DNA of 64,000 nucleotides from Ephydatia muelleri (Eukaryota > Porifera > Demospongiae > Spongillida > Spongillidae): NCBI GenBank assembly GCA_013339895.1, contig JABACO010000010.1:5515585-5579584 (forward strand), written 5' to 3'. Position numbers and translations under genes: made by a program. The notes beneath the pieces were generated by a model, which did not search any database, had not been told where the DNA came from, and saw only the letters and a program-made list of their open reading frames with translations. Shown in pieces: positions 10,825 through 23,559 of the stretch. Numbering within the stretch: position 1 is the stretch's first letter; each line of letters begins with the position of its first letter.

Positions 10825-11600
10825 CATTATATATAAAAAAATGTTTATTAAAGGAAAAAAAAAGATTATTTGAAACTATGCTTGAAACATTGTCTACTAA
10901 TAACAAAAAAGTGAGAGGAAGTCAAGTATGCAATAATCAGTGTTACATACGGATATGGCCATCTGGATGTCATTTACAAGTGTCCAAGGAGTTGACCTTA
11001 TTAACTGTAGCTTCATGTTTTGGATTGTTTATTTATATACTGTACATTTGCACTGATCAATGTCTTCAACACATTCAGATATTTCCAAAACAATGATCAG
11101 CTCTAAAGTTGAAGATGACTTAAAAACCGGTCAGTACTTCTTTCACCAATCTGCCATACCTTTTTCAACTAGCCAAACACCAGTACCATCACCTTGCAAT
11201 CACAACTGTACTGACTATGCCCTATAAAGACGCTTTGTGATACACAGGTATAAAAACCAATGATTTACATAACGGCCAAGACGTCCAGGTGTACATGAAG
11301 AACATAGGCTGCCTGATTTACAACATGCACAGTTGCTACTAGTGCCTTTAGAGCTGCAGCGGCAGCAAGAAGGGCAGTTTGATTAATTCTACTTAATATG
11401 CCCAAAATGGAAGAGCGACAGAAGAGGAGGTAGGTAACACAGACCTGATTAATATCGTAAACGGCACGAGGTATAAAGTGCTAGTGCGATCCTTCTTCCT
11501 TCTCGTGATAATACAACTGCGGTACGTCTTTAGTTGATATAACGTTTTTGTTTCTAATTAAAGGTATTACATACCACATACCCTCCTCATTAATAGAGAG
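10825..11600. other. no gene recognised
   Basis: AT-rich sequence without a supported exon or repeat boundary. Confidence 0.4.
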
Positions 11601-11624
11601 GATAAAATTTCACCATCGGGTGAG

Positions 11625-11860
11625 TATGCATGACACCCTCACGAGTTCCGTCAGAAAAAAAATTCACCCTCACGAGTTCCGCGAGGTACCTCAGAAAAAA
11701 TTTCACCCTCACGAGTTCCGCGAGGTACCTCATAAAAAATTTCACCCTCACGAGTTCCGCGAGGTACGTCATGAAAAATTTCACCCTCACGAGTTCCGCG
11801 AGGTACCTCAGAAAAAATTTCACCCTCATGAGTTCCGCGAGGTAATTTTGGCACGATTAA
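11625..11860 (+). repeat. 39-bp minisatellite, about five units
   Basis: The unit contains TTCACCCTCACGAGTTCCGC followed by GAGGTACCTCAGAAAAAA. The phrase CACGAGTTCC recurs at 11,671 and 11,710 and onward, giving a 39-bp period. Because 39 is divisible by three and the unit lacks stops in several frames, open frames arise on both strands; these are not genes. The GAGGTACCTC core is itself a palindrome. The first and last units are diverged. Confidence 0.9.
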
Positions 11861-11949
11861 CGAGGTATGTCACGAAAAATTTCCCCCTCATAAAAAATAT
11901 CTATTTTTGGCACGGATTCCGCACCATAGTATACGGTGTCAGTTTGGAA

Positions 11950-11982
<33 letters not shown>
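11950..11982 (+). repeat. poly-G tract
   Basis: A run of more than 30 G directly after the decayed end of the 39-bp array. Confidence 0.9.
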
Positions 11983-11983
<1 letters not shown>

Positions 11984-11989
11984 ACCAAC

Positions 11990-13925
11990 TTCAGCCTTGT
12001 TGTCTCTCGGTTGAAATTTTGAAATCCCTTGCACACCTTTTCCGGATAGTTTTGTTGATCTTTTATTCCGGAAATTTATGTTGAATTTTGTATATCAAAC
12101 AACCATACTTGTTCACTTTCATATTGCTGACTCTATTGTTGATTTGCAGAACACCACTCGGTTATGGCAGCTACAAAAAATGGTACAGTGCAGTATGTAT
12201 CACGTATATACGTGCGTGCATGTGAAGCTTATCGCACGACATTAGTAAACTAGTTCGAGTTAGGAACACAGAGAGGCCTCCCAACCCCACCTCACCCCCA
12301 CACCACCCCCAATTTTACAAAGGGGGCCCGCTGTTTTTCAGTGTGTTAATCTACCGTCATTTAGATTATAATTATGGTTATAAGCGCAGCGCTTTTATTG
12401 ACTGGCATATTTTTTCTCCAATATTTTGAAAGCAATGGATTTGTGCTTAAACCCGGTACAGGCACGCATAGCATTAGAAACGATAACTCGCGGTTCTGTC
12501 CACATCTCCGTTTCAGTTCTAAATTATGTTCCAGCAAAACAAGATACACTTAGGTGTATTGTTTTTTTTTTCCCCTCCTTCGTTTCATCATTCTGAAGAC
12601 TAGTTAGAAATATCATTAATATAAATGAAATGGTAAATTATATCTTCATTGAATCATTTGTTTCACTCGGGTCTGTTGTGCAAGGCCCTCAGTTTATCGG
12701 ACAACCTTATTTTGATGCACAAACAGGGCTGTACATAAATAACCTTTTGGATCTGGGGAGACTAGGCAGGCCGAAGTCTGCTGTTTCGGAGTCTGTATCC
12801 CTTCTTGCATAACTGGATGTAGGGGTAGAGCCTGAGACGGAGCCCCAAAAGCTTTTCAGGTACTGTGTTCATACTGTGTACAAATTAATGAATAAAATAA
12901 AACTAACTGAAAATTACCTACTAAATTGATCAATTCAACGTTTTAATTCTATAGTCTAGTTCCAAGCCACATACAAAGTAACGCAGCGATTTGAAAAGCG
13001 CTACTTGTGGCCTAGCATACTTATATACGAGAATGAAAGGAATGTATTCTGAAACATTTTGTGGCTTGTTCTGAAGCAAAAGGACATCAAACTATATAAG
13101 TTTCTTAGGTGATTGGGACATACAGCCGCTATCCAACAACATCGATCAAGCTAGTCCACTTTATCTTTATCAATTTTCCGTCTTGGAAAAGTGTGCCCAC
13201 AACTTGAGTCAATGTTAGAGCAGAAAATGCTAAAAATAAACACTACTGGCTGGTACAGTGAGACAATTGTGAATGTTTTAGAAAAGTGCACTACTACATG
13301 CTGACACAAACAGAGTCTGTTATGTATACAATTAATTACGATGAATTGTTTCCATTTATTTCTAAGAAAACATCCAAGTAAATAACTTCTCTCGTGTATC
13401 AGGGGGAATATAAGCTACAACTGTTTTCGAGCCATCTCGACAATGATAATGGAAGCAAGCCATTTATGATTACTTAGCAACAAAAGTAAAATGTGCTTGT
13501 GGGAGCTGTAGACTTTCACTGTAGATCACAAGAGTCTTTGAATCGCCTCTTGAAAAGAGTGTCAAATTGATGCTGATAAGTGTTCATTATACGTAAATTG
13601 ATTTCGATTATGTGTGTGTGTGTGGGGGGGGGGGGTGAAACTGGTTTTATCCTTTCTCCTTGCTTGGAGCCATGACATGACACGTAACAGCGATTTTGAC
13701 ATACTGTTAGTTGTGGGCGTGTAGCTCTTTTAGTAGATGGTTTAAACAGGAGCTGAACTTTTTGTCCTCTAGTGCACGAGGGAAATGGACTAGGAAATAA
13801 GCCAGATAGTGCTGCGACAAACGCATTTAAGAGTACCGTATTTTGGAACAGAGCTTCAATGTTCGCAGCTGTTCATTTGCTCACTTTTGGCATAATAATA
13901 GACTCCTAAGCCGAGGTCAATAATA
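11990..13925. other. no supported gene
   Basis: A frame near 12,650-12,810 reads PQFIGQPYFDAQTGLYINN and looks somewhat coding-like. No clean acceptor, donor or known domain could be tied to it. The rest is AT-rich with a short G tract at about 13,624. Confidence 0.35.
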
Positions 13926-13930
13926 TTATA

Positions 13931-14080
13931 GTTAGATACTGGAACCGAGGAATCTACGTGATTTAGAATACCCGAGGGCCTTGGGCTGTAGGCCTGCAGC
14001 GGCCCGAGCGTAGCGAGGGCGCTACTAAGGGCCCTAGGGTATTCTAAATCACATAGATCCCGAAGGTGACAGTATCTAAC
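13931..14080. repeat. 150-bp imperfect hairpin (MITE relic)
   Basis: The left arm reads GTTAGATACTGG...GATTTAGAATACCC and returns inverted on the right as GGGTATTCTAAATC...AGTATCTAAC, giving arms of about 55-60 bases. The core is GC-rich (CTGTAGGCCTGCAGCGGCCC). A related TATTCTAAAT phrase recurs near 14,190. This is the shape of a small non-autonomous DNA transposon, but no target duplication was identified. Confidence 0.55.
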
Positions 14081-14482
14081 TGAATTAGACTATAGCAACG
14101 CCGCGCATTTTTACGTTTATAGTAACCAATGCCGTTACAATTATCATTGCGCAAGCGCAGTTTTTGTGTAGCAACGGGATCTTTGGAGGGTATTCTAAAT
14201 GGGAGAGGGCGGGTAGAATATCCGCCCGCTGGCATTTAGAGGATGCGATTAGGCTAACGAGGTCTCTATGCGAAATAAGGTACCTGGTACCATATAAATA
14301 CTACGAGACCGTGTCCTATCGTTTCACTCAATAGTGTATGTAAAGAACGAAAAGTATATTATACTCTATACTAGCTCTGATGCAACAGTATACCACCACC
14401 TTTCTCATAGAGAATGTTTTAGTTACTAGTTTCATTGATCTTTGCTCATCACACGCCTCTGAATGGTTTCCCCCCACACCGC

Positions 14483-14507
14483 CCCCCCCCCCCCCCCCCC
14501 CCCCCCC
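14483..14507 (+). repeat. poly-C tract
   Basis: About 25 C in a row, immediately upstream of a relic MITE arm. Confidence 0.9.
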
Positions 14508-14520
14508 AAACTGGTCCAAT

Positions 14521-14568
14521 AGCAGTGATGTAAACCATCCGCAGCTGCGACGTGCTTAACGAGACTAT
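14521..14568 (+). mobile_element. half-copy of the palindromic MITE found at 40.18 kb
   Basis: GTGATGTAA-CCATCCGCAGCTGCGA-GTG followed by CGAGACTA matches the right arm of the 126-bp palindrome at 40,178-40,303 with a few substitutions and a short gap. Only one arm is left, so this is an old, broken copy. Confidence 0.6.
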
Positions 14569-14699
14569 ATGTATAATTATGTTGACGGAGATTATACGTA
14601 GTTATCATATAAGGGTTAGCTCGTATAATGGCGCCTACATGTAGAATTACTGTACGTTCGAACATAACAAGTAAAGGCATACTCATGTAAACCCTTCGC

Positions 14700-17535
14700 T
14701 AGAGTATGAATACTGGACGACTGACACGAACTCATTAGATAATTCGCAACAGACAAAAAAGTACTCTCTCTCTCTCCTGCACGCATGCGTAACACATTAC
14801 ATCATCATGATTATACAGTCTATTACACTCAAACTTCTGTTTATCGTAAATTGCAGCAATGTCATTAGGATTTAGGATCACGGGTAATATACACGTACTC
14901 ACGGAGGCAAACGTGCATTCATTTTGAGAAGTAGAAACAAAACGGTCGGCGATAAAAGGTGCAGTTGAGTAGTAAGCAAACGGAGGATACAATAAGTATT
15001 GTTATTCATTACAGTAATTGCACACATTAATTATTTCACAATAGTACATTGTTCCTCCTCGTCCTCGTCCGTCACCTCGGCCTTGTCCTTCTCTTCCGCC
15101 ACCTCGGCCAGAGAGTGAGATAGGAAGTGGGTACAAGCAAAATAATGTATGCGCTTGAGAGCTACACTCTGCAACACAGTGGCCCACTACCAACAGTTAT
15201 GTGCTAAATAAAGAAGCCATGTAATCACAGGCAAACTACCACTGGAGAAACTGTTGATTAGTGAAGCCATTCATTTCATTGATGATTAGCAGCCAGCTCT
15301 AGACATGCAAGCACAGCCTATTACATACACTCATCTATAAGTGGCAACAACTGGCCCAATGCACTTGGTTCCAGGATCTAGAAGTAAGTTAAGGGCAATG
15401 ATTTGTGGTGGAAGATAGTGATTGACATTATACATCTCCAGTTGTTACTATGAAGGGCCGTGAGAACTATCACAGGTTATTATATAATTGGTTCAGGATG
15501 GTACTGGGATTAATAACAAGAACAAGGGGGCCTGTTACAACATAGTGACTGTCCTCTCTGAATGAGTCAAATTGTCCTTCCATATGTACCTGCATCAACA
15601 CTACCTAAGCCTACTGTCATGGTCCTACCTTTGAAGGAGAGAACATTCTCTTGATTCATTAAATTGTCAAAAGAGCATTAATAGGTCTTCTATGTTTGCA
15701 AAAGTAAAAGGCCTAAAAAAGCAGAAAAGAATCTACAGAACCTCTGTATAGGGATAGCATACATGCACTTAAGAACGCATGCTCTGATTCTTCAGCTACA
15801 GTAACATCAAATTAATTGGCAAATTATTTGATACAAAACCTGCATTAGCTTAAAAAACCCAACATAGGATGAACTTATATTGCTATTCTGAAAAGTGTTT
15901 AATATCACCATTGTACCACTCCTATTGAGTGATCATGTGTGCATGTTTTGCAATGAATCCAACATTCTGTCAGAGCAGCTTGTCTTGTGTAATGGTAATC
16001 ATTACTAAGGTAATTGGCACTGGTAGTAATTGTATAAGATAATCAGAGGGGACTAAAAGTTGATGATCAACTTAACACTTGTTCCTTTCTTGGTGCATGA
16101 ACACAGTGCATGAATTGTGTGAGTTTGTGATGTGGGGGCTAGTGATAATTATTAAATGGGTTGTGTAAATGAAGAATTGTGCATACCATACACTTCAATG
16201 GAATTGTGGTTGCGATGCTGTTTAGGAATAATACATCCTGCCCTATTGAAATATTCCCACAGGCACAAACAGCTAGTAACCAATATTGTAGTGTTTCATA
16301 TGGTTAACCCTTTAACTCCCCGGCCATATCCCTGCATGCTCATGACTCCTGATATGCTGGACTATGCAATACACTTATTCTGGAAACTCTGAAAACACTC
16401 ACTACTTGCAAAGATGTGTCTTGAAATTTGTCGTTAGTTTGATTATTCTCCTCCTCAGCAGTGTAAATGACAAATGCTCAGACAAGTGCATGGCGTAGCA
16501 TAAAGACAGGAGAGGGCAAAATATATTAGAGGGGGAAATACTTCGATACTTCCAGATTATACTCTATTAAAACATTAGGGCTGCAAATTACTGTCAATGT
16601 TCTACATGTACAAACAAGTGAAGTTTAGTAGGTGTGTGCGTGTAAGTGTACATACAGAAATTAGATGTAGTTTTCATTGATGGCTATCAGCAGTAACCTT
16701 TCCCATTAATCTATTGGACTGAGATTTAAAAAACATGTTAACTCCTTTCACTTTTTGATCATTATACTAACACTTCTCAACAATTTACAAATTATGTTTT
16801 TTCCATTGTTTGGGATACTGTAACATAGATATCAGTAAGACTCCACATGGAATCAAGAAAGCACAACTTCTAAATTTCGCTTGCGATCCAAAGTAAGGCT
16901 TTTAACAGTGTGCTGCTTTGTGATAATATCATTGTGTAAATGTAAACAACAGTGCATATTCTGTACAGCTGTGCATGTGCAGAATACGTGAATATTAATT
17001 AATGTTGCAACAAACTAAAGTAAGCAAAGAAGTAGCATGCACCTGCACCAAAGGATTGTAATGTACTCATATGCCACATATTAACACTGTGTCATGCAAT
17101 TCATAATCATACAATAAGGGGAAAGGAGTACACTTCAATTTCTTTAGATAAAACAGAAAGGAACTTTGGGATTACTATAATGTATATACTTTCTATTGCA
17201 CTAAGCTAACATAAAAGGTTGGAGCCATTGTAGCTTGATGAACTTCAATTGCAGCAATTGCAATTGCATTGTTCTATAAATCATAGCACAATAGTGCATT
17301 GGTATCTGTGTTCATAGCAAGGTAACAGCGGATGAGTGATAAGTTAATGACTGAAGCCTGAGGCTAGCATCAGTGAGGTGTTGGGTTCTTAATATTTAAA
17401 GAGCAAACATATAAATTAATGCTGCCATTGGATAATTCTAAATGTCTTTGTATACATACACTAAATCTCAGCTGTCTGTGCATGTCTGCATGCACAAAAG
17501 TAACAGAAGTGACATTCGCATTTAAAATTAACTAT
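14700..17535. other. no gene recognised
   Basis: Long AT-rich stretch. Short frames at 14,735-14,992, 15,002-15,193 and 16,156-16,392 have no domain or splice support. Confidence 0.4.
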
Positions 17536-17541
17536 TTATAG

Positions 17542-17689
17542 GAGCAGAGAACTATTGTTTGAATATTCTGACAACAGCAATTGGGTCCTTGAAGAAAACA
17601 ATATGCCAGGATCTGATGAAATAATTCATTCTTCATCTGATTTCTTGACGGATAAGACTGGAAGTGATGTGACAGAGAAGAAACAAATG
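17542..17689 (+). CDS. possible exon of an unknown acidic protein
   Basis: A 148-base open stretch lies between a TTTATAG acceptor and a GTAGGG donor. It encodes SRELLFEYSDNSNWVLEENN and then a Ser/Asp/Glu-rich segment. Composition is more coding-like than its neighbours, and both borders are usable splice signals. No domain was recognised and no partner exon was found with confidence. Confidence 0.25.
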
Positions 17690-17699
17690 GTAGGGAGGA

Positions 17700-19600
17700 A
17701 CATTTGACAAGCTACAAAGTTCATTATATCTTAAAACATATTTAAACCAATTCCACTACTGTGATATTTTTAACTTATATGAAAGGAACACTGGTAAACC
17801 AAAGCACAAAGCCAAACAATCAAAGGCCAGTTATTTGCAACCACTTATGTAGTTATTACAGTATTGCAATAGGTTATAGAACTTCATGATGTCCACTATA
17901 ATAGCTAAATGGTTCAAAAAAATACGTCAAGTATTATGCTTAATTAATTAAACCAACATTCTTGAAACGATTGGTCCAGTTCTTTCAATTTAACTTTTGC
18001 AATCCTTGGTTAGGTTTAAGATGCTACAATTTAGTCAGATTATTTGGAACCTTGATTAGGTTTTTAACTTATTACTATTTTCAATTTTAAACATTTGTAG
18101 CCCTGCCATTTTACTGAAATCTATTTTGTAAAAGGAATTGTTACTTAGAATTGTTATGTCGTATGCTAATTTGACTCAGTTTACTTGATTTTAATAAATA
18201 AACTAATTGTTGCAATATTAATGAAATGGCAGTGGTACAATCATTTCTCCCCATACATCAGAAATGTTCACTTCAGCATGCTGAACTATAACTCCAAAGC
18301 TACTGCGTGCGATATACGTAACGATTAGATTACCGCAAATGCGCAGTGAGAAGTGTATTAGAATACGGAATTATACCGCGAATTAATAGAGTACAGTTCA
18401 CTTGAGAACCACGGGTTTAAAGAATGAAGTTTGGCGTAAAAGCTCTAACGAATAAAAATTGATTTAGGGAGGCCACTATTTATAATAACGGCATATATAT
18501 ATTATGTTTGCGACAAAGAATAGTTTTCTGACGAAGTGGTGGCCTTGGATGTAGGAGCAGCTATTTAGCAGAGATCATCTCTGTACTCACCACCACACAA
18601 CAACGCGTGTCGTGACGTAATGTAATAGAGAATGTTGCAATTCTTCGTAGCTGTAGGAATGTAATTATCGTCGAAGTCACAGCAAATAATGTAACTAGCA
18701 CCCACAAATATTCGACTGACCCACACACGAAAAGCTGCTGGTGTACTTTGTGCAAATCAAATAAATATATATCCAAATTCTGAGGCTAACACACGGATTT
18801 TTGGTGTTAGTAATATTGGCGTTAATGGCCAGACTTAATATTCTCTATTACATTACGTCTCAGCGTGGTATTGACATTTCACTGTAATTATGCATATCAC
18901 CGCCGAGGCTCTTCAAATTGCTGATTATCAAAAGCAAAGATCAGTCACACCTGAAAACGTGAAAATATCTAGCATTAGAGGGGTTAGATTAAACAAACTG
19001 TTTTATGAAAATGCGTATAAATCGACAAATGGATTTAAACAAATATACAACTCACTGCGATATGTACTGCATACAGTGCCATATTAAAGAGGGAGGAGGT
19101 CGGCGGGCATCGGGGCCCACCTGCTACTTATTGTAGTAGCCTATTCAGCCGCTGAAGGCAAGAAAAACAGTTTAGATAAAGATTGCGCATTTATATTAAT
19201 AGCAATCATTTCTACCTAAATCTGGGCTGCATGGCTTTGTATGAAATTAAATTTATTTCACGATACATGATCAAAATAGCACAGTGATAAGCTGTGACAG
19301 AAACACAGCCGTTAATTTGTGGCTAACTATATACAGTGATGAAAGCCTTGTTGGGCATACTTTCAATCGCCTATAATACCGTTAAGTGAATTTGGCTTTC
19401 TTACAGTGCATTAATATGTGTGAGCAAAACACTTTTCAGTTGTATTAAACTTTAATTGTTCAATATTGTTCAATATTCAATATCATTCCAGATATGTGAA
19501 TCTTTTACAGTAGTGGAGTCCTTCTGAAGTAATGCAGTCATGTTAAATAAAACTTAGTATGTACCGGTAATGTATGAATGAGATTATTCTTTTTAGTTGA
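17700..19600. other. no gene recognised; one short inverted repeat
   Basis: GACGTAATGTAATAGAGAAT near 18,613 returns inverted near 18,838-18,857, giving a loose foldback of about 250 bp. Nothing else was recognised. Confidence 0.4.
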
Positions 19601-19608
19601 TAGGAAAG

Positions 19609-19651
19609 ATGTTCTTCTACATGATATTTCTGGCGCTACCATCTGGCATCA
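19609..19651 (+). CDS. possible signal-peptide exon
   Basis: ATG at 19,609 opens MFFYMIFLALPSGI, a short hydrophobic stretch like a secretion signal, followed directly by a strong GTAAGT donor in phase 1. Phase-1 signal-peptide exons usually precede phase-1 Ig or FN3 exons in animal receptors. A candidate next exon starts after AAAG at 19,914 (open to about 20,150), but it has no recognised domain. The nearest convincing phase-1 Ig exon is far away, at 45,184. Expression cannot be judged from sequence. Confidence 0.3.
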
Positions 19652-20186
19652 GTAAGTGTACATGGTGGGGGGTAACTTTACTAACCACTTACGTTTCTTT
19701 ATATCTGTTACTGTACATCCTAAATAGCGTCGTAACTGCAATGTCCACTGCATGATATAACAGTTTTGATAATCATCCTTTATTGTTTATCATGCACCAT
19801 AATCTTATGATACAAAATAAATTGATATTAATAACAACAACGGCTGAATGGATTTTAATAAAACGTTGACAACAAATACAACACACAACAAAACTATAAA
19901 CATGTCTTTAAAGCCTATATGACGATCGATCCCTGCGCGAGTAGAGTGCGGCTGCATGCTTCGGACACTAAACAAAACACATATATAAAGGTCAGGTTCC
20001 AGTATGAGACAAGTCTAACCTTCATTGAATCTTTGTGCAGCTGTCATGTTCCGCTAAGCAGATCGGTGACAATAACGTCAACCGTACCGATTGTTAAGCT
20101 TACCTCCAAAGCTTGCTATAGAGCTGGCGTGTTATATGAACTTGTAAGGTAAGGCAGGGCGTTATTTTACACGACAAGGTACTTAA

Positions 20187-22370
20187 CAGGGTCGGATACA
20201 GGAATTCTGGAAGGGGGGGGTCCGACATGAATAATTAATAGGGGGAGGGTGCGGGAGGGGAAGCTTTTGACATAATTGGTGACATTCTATAGAAGAAACT
20301 TGAAATCGGCAGCGAATACTGTGCGTGGTTCGGTTTATTCTCAGTGCAACTCATAAACTGCGTATCCTAAATTAATGAGTAATCCCTATTTAACAGACTT
20401 ATTTTCCTAGCATGGCAGATAGCTGTGGAATTAAAATACGTATTTCACATTTCACATTTGACACTGAATAAACTAGTACAATGAATCTATACAAAATCAT
20501 TTATTGGTACAAATCACAACATTTTTCTGTTGTGTTTGCTGATAAAAGCTTCACACACCTCATCAATATCAATATCAACATCACTATATGCAAATGCATT
20601 AGTGCTAATCCAGCAAAACGCTCAGAACTCATTGCACTTCGTAAATAGGATTTAATACGCCTCAATGCTGAAAAAGACCTTTCTGCTTCACAGCTCGACA
20701 CAGGTATAGTGCAGGCAATAATTAATAGTACTCGTATGTTGGGGAAAACATCTTCATCAGCTGCATGGATACAATGTGCCAGATCTGCAGGAATGATGTT
20801 ATCAAGGGATTCAGATTTTAGTTTCCAAAAACGTTGCCATGCACTGTTTTAATTCAGATAGAAGTGATGAAGCACTAGGTAAATCACGTTCCCAAAACAA
20901 CAAACATTTTGCAAGATCTTGTAAATCACTGTGATTAATTATTAACGTTGGAACTAGATAAAATAAGTGACTACCAACCATACTGTCACGATGAAACCTA
21001 TTGTTTAGTTCTTGTTCCACGTGATCCAAGAATGGAATTGCCACATTAATTCTGTAATAAACTTTAGGATCTGGATTTTCTGGACCTGCATTAGCCCTGT
21101 GTTGTTGTCTTCCAGATAGACGTGGAACTGTAAGTACTATGCCTAACTCACTACCAATTCTGCTAGCATCCATAAACCAATCATGAAAATCTTTTTCAAT
21201 GTTCTCTCTGAAAAATGCAATATCACTGATGACACTGTGTATCAAGTTATAGGCATGCACAATATCTTCATCTTTTTTCTGTAACTTGACAGCATGCAAT
21301 AGGTTTAATAATCTCAAGGACATTTTTGGTGACAATAAAAGCTACAAGAATCTTTGGATCTTTCATTGAATGTAAAAGACCTTGAACTTTTGTCCTGGTC
21401 TCACTATCCCATTCCCAGTTGGTATCAATATTCATATCTGAATACACATTAGGATCTACTATTGCTTCAAAACAAGAACAAATAAACATGTAGAGATCAT
21501 AAAATGTCTCAAAACATGTATGTCGTTCTACCCACCGAGTTTTGAACAATCCTTGAATTTTTGTAGTACTATGTTGTGAATCAAATGCTTCCAATATATG
21601 TTCAAAATAATTTTGCCTTTTAGGGGATAAATTGAAAAATAAACTTCATTTATGACTCCAATCATATTTTAACAACAGGAATAGAACAAGCAGATGCTAT
21701 GCTCAAGTTTAGCACGTGACATCGACAGTGCATGTACAATGCTAGTGGAGAGAGGGCTTTAATTCTGCTTTGCACTCCCGCTTTCTGAGATGACATACAG
21801 CTAACCCCATCATATTCTTGACCACGACACTTGGAAATATCTATACTGTTACTCTGAAGGCTAGTAATAATTCCCTCTGCAATGCTGGCACCATTAGCCC
21901 TCTCAAGTGGTACAAAATCCAAAAGCACTAAAAAGATAAATAACTGAAGTATAAAAAAGAAACTCCAGGCCCGTAGTGAGATAAGTCCGAAAGGGAGGGG
22001 GACGGGAGGGGGGGGGGGGGGGGTTGGATCGATTTCTAGTAGGACTGCGGGGGGGGGGGAGGAGTAGTCTACGTCCTCATGCATTCACGCAGCTGCATTC
22101 ACGTAATGAGATAACGCGATCGGGTGTGTGAAGTCATGACAGGCGCGCGATTCCTGTACGCGTAAATTACCTTTTGCTTTCTTTGAAAAGTAATTCAAGA
22201 TACTTTCCGAGCTCGAGTGAACACGCTTGCTTGCCATAACGCTCTCTGTCGTGGGATGTTGTTAATTGGTTCGCTAAAGAATTAAAGTATTAATCCTTAA
22301 TTTTATTCATCATCAGGTCCGAGGGGGGCGGTCCGGACACCACCGACCCCCCCCTCTGTATCCGCCACTG
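20187..22370 (-). mobile_element. hAT-family DNA transposon, both ends present
   Basis: The left end is CAGGGTCGGATACAGG. The right end is the inverse of CAGTGGCGGATACAGAG. Both fit the CAGTGGCGGATC-type ends of hAT elements. ACTTAA lies directly outside both ends (20,181-20,186 and 22,371-22,376), so the target duplication is at least 6 bp; most hATs make 8 bp, and some subfamilies make fewer. G-rich blocks sit just inside both ends. The element is 2,184 bp and carries a broken transposase on the minus strand. Confidence 0.85.
20501..22084 (-). pseudogene. hAT transposase, broken (ZMYM/THAP-type relative)
   Basis: Read from high to low coordinates, the pieces follow the hAT order. First is YDGVSCMSSQKAGVQSRI, then the C-x-x-H-like motif MHCRCHVLNL, then KTRWVERH (the conserved W-x-x-R region). 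The C-terminal dimerisation domain follows as CEAERSFSALRRIKSYLRS. The frame changes at about 21,600-21,660, in the 21,270-21,330 overlap, and at 20,700-20,810, so three or more breaks separate the parts. A G-rich insertion near 21,960-22,075 disrupts the N-terminal part. No intact N-terminal zinc finger was seen. Confidence 0.75.
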
Positions 22371-22903
22371 ACTTAACCTGCCTTATGCAGTGGCCCATTA
22401 TAGTGAGGCAGCGCAGCAAGCGGTAGTTCAGCTTAGAGCGTACATGGTAATAGTGGAATACAAACATCGCGAACTGCTATGAACTCTCTTCAAAGCCCTC
22501 AACTCGTGTTACTCGAATGTATTGCTCAACGCTGGAAGAAAACAAATGGCTTAAAACAAAACAAAAATCATTTAACTTACCTGTTTACGAATAGAGAACT
22601 TACCTGTTTACGAATAGAGAAAATAGATTGCGCATATGTGTGACCATATCCTAAGGTCACACATGAGCAATGAAATATAGCACAACCTCAAAAGTTTGAT
22701 ATATTCGTTACAATATAGTGAATGAATCGAGGTGACACAAACAGCTAGGGTACATTGGATGTCTAAGAATTGAGGAAAGCCAGACAGGACTTTTGAGTAG
22801 TTCCAAAGAGTGCACTTCGCTCACAGTATTTACTGTCCAACACAAGCACATTGAACACTGTCCAACACGAACACATGGAACATGTGTTTCTGTGTATGTG
22901 TGA

Positions 22904-23535
22904 ATGTGCATGTGTGTACATGTACGCATAAACACACATGAATTATACACATGCACAAACATAAACACACATGTGCATGTGTGTTTATATGTGTGCATGT
23001 GTGCATGTGTGTGTATGTGTGTATGTGTGCATTGTGTATGTGTGTGCATGTGTGTATATGTATGTGTGTGTATGTGTATGTGTGCATTGTGTATGTGTGT
23101 GTGCATGTGTGTACGTGTGCTTGTGTGTATGCATGCATTGTGTATGTGTATGCATGTGTCACCATGGTAATATATCATGACACCATTGCATGACACAATT
23201 GCATGACACCATTGACATCATTGCGTGACACCATTGCATGATACCATTACATATCATGACACCATTACATATCATGACACCATTGCATGACATCATTGTA
23301 TGACACCATTGCATATCATGACACCATATGTGCATGCTGTGTTTATGTGTGTGCATTTGTATTGTGTGCGTATGTGTGCCTGTGTATGCGTGTGTATGTG
23401 AGTCATGTGTGCATGTGCGTCCATGTGTGTACATGTGTGTGCATGTGTGCATTGTGTATGTGTGTATGCGTGTGTGTACATGCATGTGTGTTTGTGTGTA
23501 TGTGTGTGTGTGTGTAAATGTGTGTGGGTGCATGC
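22904..23535. repeat. TG/TGTGTATG satellite block
   Basis: Imperfect TGTG/TGTATG repeats at 22,904-23,158 and 23,330-23,535, with a different minisatellite between them. The many open frames here, rich in Cys/Val/Met or His/Thr, come from the repeat. Confidence 0.9.
23159..23330 (+). repeat. short minisatellite (GACACCATTGCAT type)
   Basis: Units of CATGACACCATTGCAT and variants (CATTACATAT, CATTGACATC) repeat about ten times, sandwiched between two TG-rich blocks. Confidence 0.85.
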
Positions 23536-23559
23536 TAGTGTATTTTTATGTATGTATGC

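Noticed and set aside
11625-11860. CRISPR-like regular repeat
   Set aside because: Units are contiguous with no unique spacers, and the DNA is eukaryotic.
11548-12084. Frame reading repeated FHPHEFREV, and its relatives on the minus strand
   Set aside because: Caused by the 39-bp minisatellite; several frames are open because the unit is a multiple of three and lacks stops.
12630-12812. Possible exon reading PQFIGQPYFDAQTGLYINN
   Set aside because: Looks mildly coding-like but no convincing acceptor and no known domain; left as unsupported.
18890-19087. 65-codon plus-strand frame
   Set aside because: No motif and no splice or promoter context.
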